This document shows, one piece after another, positions 1 through 9,700 of a stretch of DNA of 64,000 bases; position 1 is the stretch's first letter, and the number at the start of each line of letters is the position of its first letter. The DNA is taken from assembly GCA_031763025.1 (NCBI GenBank), contig JASSKH010000012.1, positions 2,542,001-2,606,000 on the forward strand, given 5' to 3'. Made by a program: the position numbers and the translations under genes. The stretch is from Macrocystis pyrifera (taxonomy: Eukaryota; Sar; Phaeophyceae; Laminariales; Laminariaceae). The notes under the pieces were generated by a model. The model searched no databases. It saw nothing but the letters and a program-made list of their open reading frames with translations, and was not told where the DNA came from.

Positions 1-273
1 GGGGGGAAGCGTCCAACCATGCCTGGTACATACTAGCGGGTCATGCCACACTGAAAGGGGCATCTGTTTTACCTCGAGTTCCCAGTTTGGCGTAAGGGGC
101 CACCTGGTATATACCTCACCCATAAGCCGACTTTGAGCAGATTACAAGCGTAATCCGATGCAAAAAAATCCATGCGCTAGGCACGTAAATGACTCGTTTG
201 TAAGTGTCGGACAAATCATGATCTAATTTCATCTGTAGATCATCTAGACCCTCACAGGCAGCTACGAGACGTT

Positions 274-813
274 GTGCAGGATCTGTATGGTACAGATCCA
301 ACCCAGAGACTACGTGCTGGATCATGCAGATCATACAGCTCCCACCCAGAAACATCAGCTACAGTTGATCAGTCAGATCAGGAATGTATCCGCCGTGAAC
401 TGTGTAGATCGTGAAGTGAAAATCGATGATCTATCGGATCCAACCCAGGACATATGTGCTACCGCCGTAGATCGAGCAGATTGTACGCCCCCTACCCGGC
501 TACATGAGCTGGATCATACCGATCATGAACGTATCTGGCCTGAAATATCTACTGGCAGATCATGGAGTGGGAATCGATGATCGGTCCGATGTGTGCAAAT
601 TTGGAATCAGTCTGAAAATTTGGTGTACCGGACAGATCAGATAGATCAGATCAGATCCCCACAGTTCATGATCTAGACCTTTTCAGGTAAGATAGATATA
701 GATATACACTCCTGATCTGTATGATCCAGCCCATGTTGCTGGGTGGGAGCCGTGTGATCTGCGTGATCTAGCACATATGTCCTGGGTTGGATCTGTACTG
801 CACAGATCCTGCA
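274..813. repeat. GATC-rich inverted repeat element
   Basis: The arms at 274-348 and 740-813 are reverse complements with roughly 85% identity by eye. They share TACAGATCCAACCCAG and a following GATCATGCAGATCA block. A third degenerate copy sits between them at about 418-520. Related arms occur near 3300-3560, 14570-14775, 30095-30230, 44640-44930, 48320-48440 and 48830-49085, so this is a dispersed family. Confidence 0.7.
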
Positions 814-1327
814 CATCGTCTCACACCAGCAGGTTAGGATGTAGATAATCTATAAATGATCTATCTGTACATGATCTGTTCGAGGTTGTCAAAGCGGTTC
901 ATGTGTGTGGTTGCTATACCTGTGTCCTAAACATTGTAATAGTGGTGCAAACCCCTTTGCTTTTTGTTTTTTTTCACCCTTGCGCGTCTCAGGGGCTTGT
1001 CTACTAGCATTCTACAGGACGGTGCCGGCGGCCTGCAGTTTCTCGAGCAAAAAAACGCAGAGGTGCGCTCCCTATATAGTTAAACTGTGAGTTGTCGACT
1101 CGTTTTTGGTTAGCTAAGTATTACAGCAGTGGTAGGTGCAGAAGGTTTGTTTTGTTTTTTATTAAAAAAATTACCGAATGGGTGTGTACAAATCAAATAC
1201 TCCTACGTACGTACGGCACAACTAGTGCAGTAGTTGTGAGCGGTAATTTGCGGAGTTCCACATCTTTTTGTACCTGACGGGCGCCGCTGTTTGTGGCTCG
1301 ACCGACGTGTGCTGTTTATTGGCAAAT

Positions 1328-1440
1328 AGTATTACGGGGGGCCATAGTTAATAGGACCTATGGTATACATAAAAACCTATACATTTACTTATTTTTACTA
1401 ACAAATATTGGTCCTATTTACTATGGTCCCCCGTAATAGT
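1328..1440. mobile_element. Palindromic MITE, copy 1
   Basis: Terminal inverted repeats TTACGGGGGNCCATAGT and its complement are flanked by TA on both sides, as in Tc1/mariner-type non-autonomous elements. The interior is AT-rich with no coding capacity. Confidence 0.85.
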
Positions 1441-2074
1441 AGCACTCTGTACCTATGTATACAAGGATGTTTGGGTTGACAATGAATGCTAAAATTGTCC
1501 TTCGATTTACGGACAAAGCGGTAAGTCAGCTAGTTGGCGTATTCGCCACTCAACTAAAAATTAGCCGTCAAGTCCAGCCGACTGACTTCACAGCCCTTTC
1601 TATCCCTAGCAGACTACGACTTGGCTCTGTGGCCCTCTCTCACGCGTGCTTGTTTCTAGACCGGCCTCGGACAGCATCCCTACAGTTTCAACCCGCGTTT
1701 CGTTCCGGCCGGGCGGTCTCTCGCTTTGAACGTTGTGTCATGCTGGGGCGTACTTTAGTTGTGCATGGCGGTAGCCGTGTATGACGATAGACCCTCGTAT
1801 CCTTACAACAATGCCGGAACGGAGCGGGCTTTCACCGGCCGGGCAGAAGCGCTTGCGAGGCGGGCTTCGGCACTTTTGTGCGTACTTTCTTGCATGTGGA
1901 TGACAGCGTTGAATTGATTGATTTGCTTTCTGGCGCGGCCACTTCCAGAGACAGCATAGTAGGGTGTACTCATGTCATGCGCGGTCGTAGCCGTGTATGG
2001 CCATAGACCCTCGCATCCCTATGCCGGGACGGAGCACGTCGGGGTTTCCCCAAGCAGGCAGGCATGTCGGTAGT

Positions 2075-2108
<34 letters not shown>
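2075..2108 (+). repeat. 34-base poly-G tract
   Basis: An uninterrupted run of G, with quadruplex potential. Other long C or G tracts lie at about 46919-46930, 53947-53963, 57029-57041 and 63013-63050. Confidence 0.9.
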
Positions 2109-2109
<1 letters not shown>

Positions 2110-2726
2110 ACTTGTGGGCCCCAATAATATTGACAAATGGGGCTCCTGAACTGAACATCTCCCCAGCATTGCATTTTAGGACCCATAGCGGCCAAATATA
2201 TCAAACACTTTAGCCTTGCGAACGGTCTACGGGGTGTGTAAGCGAGCTACGGCGCGAGTAGGAGTATCGTTTGCGTTTTACAATGTCGTTCGACCTGTTT
2301 ACTGTGATGTGCATTACATTCTTCTGTGCGAGGGTAGATTGGACCGCTTTGGGTTGGTGCGCGCAGAGGTCGTCGCGATCTATCTGTATTCCATGTGCGA
2401 AAAGGATAATGGGTCGCACAAGCTGTAACCACGCGTATATGTTGTGGTGTTGGTGTGCTCACGGAACCAGATGGTTATGCGTCCCTTCGCCATATCGACT
2501 ACTACCCAAACCGAGCCGTTTCATCCTTGTTTCAACCCTTTAGTCTATAACCAACCCTAATTGCTTACCAGGTACCAGTATATTTGACAGCAGGGTCAGG
2601 CGAACCCTACTAGCCTGTTTATAGTTAACATCAAGACTGCAAGATCTAGTCTACCGCCAGAATATTACACAGGCTCCTAACAGAATGACGTAATCAATTC
2701 CTTGTGTTCTTCCCCTCTGTCCGCAG

Positions 2727-4555
2727 GTGGATCGATGTGCCCTGTCCCGAGGACGCTTTGGTGTTTAACTGCGGCGACTACCTGTCGCTTCTTAGCAAAG
2801 GACGACTAAAGCAAGTGTAGATGCTGCCACATGTCGCGTGTCTCGCAAAATTGCTGACGATAAACGGCACACTAAGTTGTACCAGGTATTTTAGTTGGGT
2901 GCGTGAAATACATTGATTGAGGTCTTGAGTTAGGTGTGAGATTAATCAAATCACATTGATTCAATCACACCAATTCGATACATTGATTATGTATGTTGTG
3001 TGGGGGTAACCTGTGTCGTGTCCTCCTCAGCTTCCCCGCCAAACGTGCCGCGCTTCTCTCTGATGCAGGTCGCCGGTGCACCAAGTCGTGACGACCGGCG
3101 TTGAGCGAACGTCTTTCGTGTTTTTCTACTACCCCAACTTCGAGGCCACACTTCCCGCCGCGATCGGCGATGGTGCCAAGATGTCGGGTGAGCCCCTCGA
3201 TCAAACGCAGGGAGACAAAAACGGTCACATGTCCGACATAACACGATCTACAGTAGACCATGAAGATTATATAATGTATTCGCGTTTGGCGTTGTGATGT
3301 GTTGGGCAAGATCCGCACGATATAGGGGACATGTGGATCTTCAATTTGTATCTGCCGTTACGATACGTTGTGAGAGAGCCGTACCCATACAGATCCCGTC
3401 CGGCGTATCATACGCGCAAGGAGCCGTGCCAAACAAAACCCGCCCGGGAAACAAGATCTACAAGGTACAGATCACGTAAATCAGGGAATCTGTCTGCCGC
3501 GAAATATCTAGATCATGAAATGGGGATCTGATACGATTTATCTGTTCTGTTGGATGATCTGATCTGTTCGACGCGTGCTATGGTAGAGGGGTAGCTCCTA
3601 AAATCTCTCGGGGGCCCTCAATTGGCGGAGCTTCCTATGTTACCCGTGCTGACCCCTAACGACGCAAGATGAGAACGATCCCATGGCCTGGGCGCATACA
3701 ACGAATATGTTGTAAGATGAAAATGACATTCCCAGTGACATCGGATAGTCTACTTCCTCGGTTAAGGACCCCTCGTCAGTCAAGAGTTATCCCCCCTCAA
3801 AACCTACCTGTATCGTAGCACGGGTCTACCAATGGTTGCTACTATGAACGGGCCCGATTCATGTCCTATCAGTAGTTGCTAAGCAGGCTTTCGGACGGTT
3901 TTAGGGCGCTAATGCAAGCTTTCTCTTGTTTTTGGATGGCATGGTTGTAGTGCTGTCCGGGCGCCGGAAGCTTTCCCGTGCTCTTGGTGTTGAATCGAGA
4001 TCGACCCGTTGACAACGGTGGTCACGATGGGCGCCAATGCGTTAGTAAGCAAAATAAAGATGTGCGCAACGATTCCTGTCTATTTCCACACCTATGGTGT
4101 GGTACACAACTGTTCAGCATGGATAAAAAAATCCAGGCCTAGACCGCGGCATGTCGAAAACGCGTTGATTCTCCACGACAACACCAACGGCCGACAAAAC
4201 GCTCCGATGAAACACCGTCCCAGGCACGTTTCTGGTTTGACCCCTACGGCCATGCGCGACAAGAGTACCCCCCCTCCCCCGATCCAAGGGAACGCTGATG
4301 AGTTACTCTTAACATCCCGCACCGGCTTCAGGTACTGCCGATGAAACCGACACCTTGGCCAATCAGGACGCAGGAGGAGGGGCGGCAACGCCAGGAGAAG
4401 CAAAGCAGCACCAGCATCAACAACAACCGCAGCAACATGGGGAGCGCGTTGGATACAACACCCTACTGGACCTGAAGCGTGAGAGCAGCGGCAGCACGGA
4501 GGAATGCTTCGGGCAATACCTCGCCAAGAAGTGGGGAGATGTGTTCCGCGGCTGA
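2727..4555 (+). CDS. 2-oxoglutarate/Fe(II)-dependent dioxygenase, isopenicillin-N-synthase-like, 3' end (three exons)
   Basis: Exons 2727-2810, 3069-3187 and 4332-4555 join in one frame and end at TGA 4553-4555. Exon a encodes the conserved W-I-D-V-P ... ALVFNCGDYL ... GRLK strand region. Exon b gives SPVHQVV, whose His is the distal iron ligand of the family's HxD...H triad, and ERTSFVFFYYP, whose R-T-S matches the R-x-S 2-oxoglutarate-binding motif. Exon c carries a low-complexity Gln/His linker and a C-terminal helix (FGQYLAKKWGDVF) typical of this family's end. The first intron begins with GC (2811) rather than GT; using it restores Lys-Ser at the junction. The proximal HxD motif and everything upstream were not found in 1-2726, so the gene is partial here. 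Such enzymes hydroxylate or desaturate small molecules; the substrate cannot be told from this part. AATAAA near 4624 is a plausible polyadenylation signal. Confidence 0.82.
2811..3068 (+). other. GC-AG intron in the dioxygenase gene
   Basis: The exon ends CTA AA and the intron starts GCAAGTGT, a good match to the GC-type donor consensus. The acceptor is tgatgcag at 3061-3068. AA plus the next exon's G makes Lys, followed by Ser, giving the family-typical GRLKS. No GT donor nearby keeps this frame. Confidence 0.75.
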
Positions 4556-4621
4556 AAGACGGGTGACGACCCCTTAACCCCTCTCTACCTTCAAGGAACT
4601 CCCGTGCACGTTTTGGTGCTC

Positions 4622-4629
4622 CAAAATAA
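4622..4629 (+). promoter_or_regulatory. Candidate polyadenylation signal (AATAAA)
   Basis: An AATAAA hexamer lies about 70 bases after the dioxygenase stop codon, at the spacing expected for a poly(A) signal. No transcript data support it here. Confidence 0.4.
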
Positions 4630-5174
4630 AGTCGGATCACCGTAGATCAGAGCCAACGATATGAGTTGCTCTGGTGTCAGATTAGTACGTACGTGTATGG
4701 CGATCGTGGTGGCAGTGGTGGTCGGTATTAGGGATACGGTTAGAGCCTGGTTGGGAACTGCCAATCCGAACAAAATTAAGGGACAACCAGCCAAGAAATG
4801 GTTTGAGTTCGTTTTTTTTTTGGGGGGGCCCCAAGAGGGTTAAATGTGGCGATGAGCGCTCGCCGTCCGAAATGCACCTATGGACGCTACTCGGATCCAA
4901 AAGATTCGAAGAGATGTTCGGAGATCGTGCACGGGAATCGAAAATTGCGGCTGGTATTTATGTTTATGCGTGTGCGGTGGTGACTTCGGAAATTTCCCGG
5001 AAATATGCACACCTGGCCGCTGCTATGCGGCGCATCACGCGGCTATGTGTTTTGCTGACCCTTGTACAGTATATGTCTCTTGCAAAGTCACCCAGTTGCG
5101 CGTAGTGCCCAGTTTCTTTGGCACATCTTCCTCGCTTGTTGCCGTTTGGATGGTTCGTACACAACCTGGTTTTC

Positions 5175-5365
5175 AGGACTGCCCACGGGTCACGAGCCGA
5201 CCCGCGGGTCGGGTTGGAAGTTTTTTAAAATACCACGGGTCGGATTGGTTGGGGTCGGGTCGGGTCAGGAGGTTTTTAAGTTCTCACGGGTCGGGTCGGG
5301 TAAGGCGACCCGACCCGACCTGATCCGTGAGGTTTGACCCGACCCGTGAACAGCCCTGTTGGTTT
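5175..5365. repeat. GGGTC/GACCC palindromic repeat, copy 1
   Basis: Runs of CGGGT on one side and ACCCG on the other make a long imperfect hairpin. The block opens with GGACTGCCCACGGGTC and closes with GACCCGTGAACAGCCCTG. A sister copy with the same edges lies at about 6370-6512, and a more distant one at about 9155-9315. Confidence 0.7.
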
Positions 5366-5571
5366 TAAACCTCCTTCGAAAGCAACGGACTCCTTTTCAA
5401 CTGCACCAACGTTGAGCGCGGGGAACCCACTTCAATTTATTTTAGATTTGGGATTTGTTTCGACATTATAAAAAATAGACGATGCGCGGGTTTACTGGCG
5501 TCGCACGGTTTCCTAAGAGTCCTTTTTTAATGCAGGAGGCCGGAAAGAGCGGAGAGGAGGCCGCTAACCCT

Positions 5572-5653
5572 CTTAGGACTGCAGTCCCGTTTGGGGGACA
5601 AATCACTCAAATTCCGAGTAGTTTGTCCCCAAAGCGGGACTGCAGTCCTGAAA
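5572..5653. mobile_element. Short palindromic element (GGACTGCAGTCC family)
   Basis: The ends are AGGACTGCAGTCCCGTTTGG and its near complement, around a core with facing TTTGTCCCC/GGGGACAAA. Good relatives are at 26394-26477, 49368-49452, 50335-50426, 54885-54970 and 56318-56405, with partial ones near 12370, 13190, 46850, 62425 and 63411. No coding capacity; probably a foldback MITE. Confidence 0.75.
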
Positions 5654-6369
5654 GAATTACGGAAGGGGCACAGTGGTATATCTTCTCGGCCCCCGCACAA
5701 GGACTACAACAGCAGCAGCGACAGCAGCAGAGTGTTCCGCAGCACAGCAGCAGCAGCAGCGTCTTGCATGCTAGACAACAGCGGCATACAATTCTACAGT
5801 ATTCAAAACTAAAAGGGTTACTATTTAATACAGTAATCCGCCTAAAGGGGCAAAACTGCTGCTGTTTCATGTAAACAAGACGCGTGCTTCAGAACTTCTA
5901 CATTCTGGTATCAAACAACGTTCGAACCTGCTATACATTCACGCGCCTTATGTGCATGCTTACGGTGCTTTCGCTTCCGGACATTAAAGGCTGCGCCGTC
6001 GAGCAGGAAACCCTCCCCACCAGGACAAAAGCCCTTAACTTCACACCGGGTGTACAAACTAAACTCTGCACACCTCCACCATACTCCCCCTTGGCATCCT
6101 GATTCCATCCCGACCCAACTCCTCCAACCTGAACCTGGCTACATAATTTACGCAGGGCCCATCTGGCACTCCGATCCCATCCCGGCCTAATCCACCACAA
6201 GGGTTTCCACCAAACGGCCGCACCAAAAACACAACACACGAAGAACAGCATACACTATAGGTGTGCAGGGCTTAATTTTTGTACACCCCATTGTGCAATT
6301 AGGGTCCCCTCCTCACCACCGCCGATTCTCCCTCCAACTCGCGTAAACAAACATCAACAGAAACAAAGC

Positions 6370-6512
6370 TGCAGGACTGCTGACGGGTCTTCAACATCTC
6401 ACGGGTCGGGTCGGGTCAGGGAGGTCTTCAAAATCTCACGCGTCGGGCCGGGGTTGGACCCAGTGACCCGACCCGACCCGCGACGTTTGGCCTGACCCGT
6501 GAATAACCCTGC
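6370..6512. repeat. GGGTC/GACCC palindromic repeat, copy 2
   Basis: It has the same opening (GGACTGCTGACGGGTC) and closing (GACCCGTGAATAACCCTG) edges as the block at 5175-5365, with internal ACGGGTCGGGTCGGGTCAGG. Confidence 0.7.
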
Positions 6513-6533
6513 AAACTTTCCGCTCGATCCCAG

Positions 6534-6735
6534 GAAGGCACCGTGCGGAGCTACAGTACGTGCGTATAAAAACCGATGTGCAGCCATAAGCGGCAAGCCT
6601 CATCAGCGTTTTCACGGCAAGCCGCCTCTCGGTCCTCTCTGTCGAAGAAAGGCACCGTGCGGAGCTACGTGCATATACCAATCGATGTGCAACCACAAGC
6701 GGCCGCAACTCCTCGAGGTTTTCACAGCAAGCCGC
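6534..6735. repeat. Tandem duplication at the cyclophilin 3' end
   Basis: Two units of about 112 bp (6534-6645 and 6648-6735) share GGCACCGTGCGGAGCTAC, a CGATGTGCA block and TTTTCACNGCAAGCCGC. The second unit contains the cyclophilin stop codon (6722-6724), so the last codons and part of the 3' UTR have been copied downstream. Confidence 0.7.
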
Positions 6736-9700
6736 AGGCGTCGACGATGACGGGGCTCTTGGGGCGGTTTGAGCCACCGTCCACCTTGACTCGCTCTATC
6801 TGGTGCACCACGTCCATCCCCTCCACCACTCGCCCGAACGCCACGTAGCGGTTGTCCGCCCACCCCGCATCGTCCTTGATGGAGATGAAGAACCTGGATC
6901 CCGGGAGAGATTTAACAAGCATATTAAGAAACCCCGTAAACGACATCGTAGTAACCATAAACATATATAACAAATAAGGAAGGAACACCGCAAACGACAT
7001 AGTGAGAACCTGAAACATATCTAAGAACCAGAGCAGTACCATACTAAGCGAGATCGTAAGAACATAAAAACATATTCAAGAAACAAGGCAGGAACACCGT
7101 AAATGACATTGAAATTACCCGAAAAATACTTTAAAAAACGAGGAAGCATCACCGCAAACCACATCGTAAGAACCTGAAACATATTCAAGAACCAGAGCAG
7201 CAACATACCAAGAAAACTCGCAAGAACCTAAATCACATTCAAGAAACGAGGCAGAAACATAGTAAAAGACATTGTAACAACCGGAAAACACATGGAAAAA
7301 AACAAGGAAGCAACATCGCAAACGACATCTTAAGAACCCGAGGAAAAAATCAAGAAACAAAGCAGCACCATAGTAAGCGAACTTGTAAGAACCTACAATC
7401 ATATTTGAGAACCAAGTAAGAAACATTGTACACGACAAAGTAAGAACCCGGATCCGAACATGATCTTGGTCATTTAGTGGGACCAACGTACGTTTTCAAC
7501 ATCCTGGGGCATCCTGGCAGCTCCATCTGAGGACCAACGCCCCAACGGGTAGGGTGGACCGTAACTGGACCAAGTCTGGCGGGAAGGACTCATAGCCTAT
7601 TCATAGGTTTTTTCTAGTGGGCGAGCTCGCGCGAGTCCCACACTTCCCGGAGTAGTTGACTCTCCCGGGTGGCTATCTCCACCGCAACTGCCCCTCTCGG
7701 GGGTCAGGTCGGGTCAACTTGCCCAAGCGCCAGGGGCAACAGCAGACTATTCTGATGTTGCAACGGGAACTACGGCCTAAATTGACACACGACACGAAGT
7801 TTGAACGTGGAAGTGTGGTGAGCTTAAGCTTTATTTTTAATATTTCGCCGGAGGATAAAAAAAAAAAAAACTGCCAGGAGACACGTACCACCTGTAAATC
7901 CTGGTCCAGTACTCAGCCCTACAACATAAAATACTAGCGTTTCGAGATGTTTGATTCGCCAACACGCACAGAGTCGTGTCACGGTAGGGGTTTTACTTGA
8001 TTAATAGTATAGCCCAAACATTCCTACTAATGGTGCTCCTCAAACTGAGGACCTACCCAGTAGTCGGTGTGTATTGCATATTTGTACTTGCAAGCCCAGG
8101 ATTCGATTGGTATCGGGCTTAGCTTACATATATACTGCATACCAGGTATATACATATATATGGGTGGGCGTATAGAACTCCATAAGGGAGGGAAGAGCCT
8201 CAGAACTCCTTAAGAAGCCAGAGCCTAAAACAAAACACGTAAGGGGAGGAGGAACCTCAGAACTCCTTAACGAGGGGAGGAGCCTCAGACCTTTTCGGTG
8301 CTATAGCGATCCTAAAGGTCAGGGTGGAGTCTCAGAACTTTAGGATGCTACCCCCCCTACCGCAGCAGGAGTCCGCAGGCTTCCTCTGTCAGGATAGATG
8401 TACCGGTCTTGGTCCAGTACCCAGCCCTATAATATCAAATACTGATGTTTCGAGATGTTTGATTGGCCAACACACACACGCTCACCTGCTGTCTCCCTGC
8501 GCGTCCTGGTTTCGAACCATGCTCAGGAGGCCCTCCTTCATATGCTGCACGGGAATGAGACGTCATAGCAACATCAACAAAAATGAGAGCACGCGTGCAA
8601 AAGCATGCCACGGATGCAAGAGCAACGCCGGTCAAGAATAGAGCACGATGTGTAATGTGTAACACTATGTGGGGTTATCCGGCCAGCCTGGCGTACATTT
8701 CATGTCCAGATATTTATGGACCGGTTGGGTATTCGATTGGTTACCAAACGTTCCTTACATTTCCGGGCAGGGGTGGCAGGTCTGAGCAGTCGCGGGGGCG
8801 GTATGGACACGATGCAAACATGCACATAGGGGTTTCCGGTGCTCCGGCCGGAAGGGTGGAAAACATCCCGCTGCAGAGCAGATGTGACAAATTCACAGCC
8901 GGAGTCACGAGAATCCGCTGCGTCACAGACAGGGGGGCATCGTCACGTCTAATTGAGCAGCACCGTCGTGCGCATCAGATGATCGGCACATGGAAAACCT
9001 CGCTCCTCGCGGGAGAAGACCCGTCAGAGCCCAAAAGGAAAACACAACAACAGCGCTAGGTGCTAGTCGGGCAGCGACGGAAGGGTTAGGGTTATATCAA
9101 GTTTCGTGATATTTAGAATAGTCAAGAAAACAATATTTCAAATCCGACGGTCTTTGCCGGTGGGGCACGGCCAGGCGGGGCCAGTGATATATTCAAATCA
9201 CGGGCCGAAGCCTGACCCAGGCCTGCGAGATTATAATCTCACCCACCGTCGGCCAGGCCCGGCCCGCGAGATTCCAATCTCACAGGTCGTCCGCCCGGCC
9301 TGGCCCGTGAGATTCTCAGATTAGTATTACTTTTTCTTTGAGCTGTGGCTCCACCTCCTCGAGATTTGAAGGCCACAACGTGCTCTTCAGCCCGCGCCCA
9401 GCGGAGTCTCTGGGCTGTCGCCCGTTGTTCACAATCGGCGTGCAAAGCCAGAATCTGCCACGCGCCTGTACCGTTGGTGTGCGTGGATCGCCTAGAGCCT
9501 TGATCAGGCATATTTCGAGCCACGACAAGAAGCCACGGATCGTGGTTTTGTTTGGTGTAGGGACAGCCTAAAAAACATGGCGTCATGAATCGGGTCAGGT
9601 TATTGCCAGTGAATTGTAATCAAAACAAAAATCACGATTAATGACAAAAGCCTCACGAATCGTGTTTTTTGTTTGTTTGTTTTTCAGGAATGGCCCTGAG

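Larger units (their letters stand above)
1..2726. other. Repeat-filled stretch upstream of the dioxygenase exons
   Basis: No exon was recognised. This is probably intron or upstream sequence of the dioxygenase gene. It contains a GATC-rich inverted repeat (about 200-895), a palindromic MITE (1328-1440), a dispersed repeat also seen at 11385 and 14995 (about 1236-1600), a direct repeat of a short GTAGCCGTGTATG-containing unit (about 1772-1840 and 1987-2038) and a 34-base G tract. Confidence 0.6.
4556..6721. other. Intergenic region between convergent genes
   Basis: No exon was recognised between the dioxygenase stop and the cyclophilin stop. It holds two GGGTC-rich palindromic blocks (about 5175-5365 and 6370-6512), a GGACTGCAGTCC palindromic element (5572-5653), a CAG-rich microsatellite (about 5705-5765) and a tandem duplication running into the cyclophilin 3' end (6534-6735). 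Confidence 0.6.

Noticed and set aside
4092-4640. 182-codon minus-strand frame opposite the last dioxygenase exon
   Set aside because: It is the shadow of the plus-strand exon; the plus frame has the fitting splice phase and family-like C-terminus.
5175-5365. Telomere-like repeat
   Set aside because: GGGTC units do not match known telomere motifs (TTAGGG or TTTAGGG types), and they occur on both strands within one palindromic block.
6891-7456. CRISPR-like array
   Set aside because: The units are contiguous diverged repeats without unique spacers, in a eukaryotic intron.
7115-7486. Minus-strand frame of 123 codons encoding hydrophobic 18-residue repeats, looking like a membrane protein
   Set aside because: It is the 54-bp minisatellite, whose period keeps frames open. 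No start context or independent support; the array itself is reported.
8500-8530. tRNA-like GGTTTCGAACC (B-box) sequence
   Set aside because: It lies within cyclophilin exon 5, and no cloverleaf or A box can be drawn around it.
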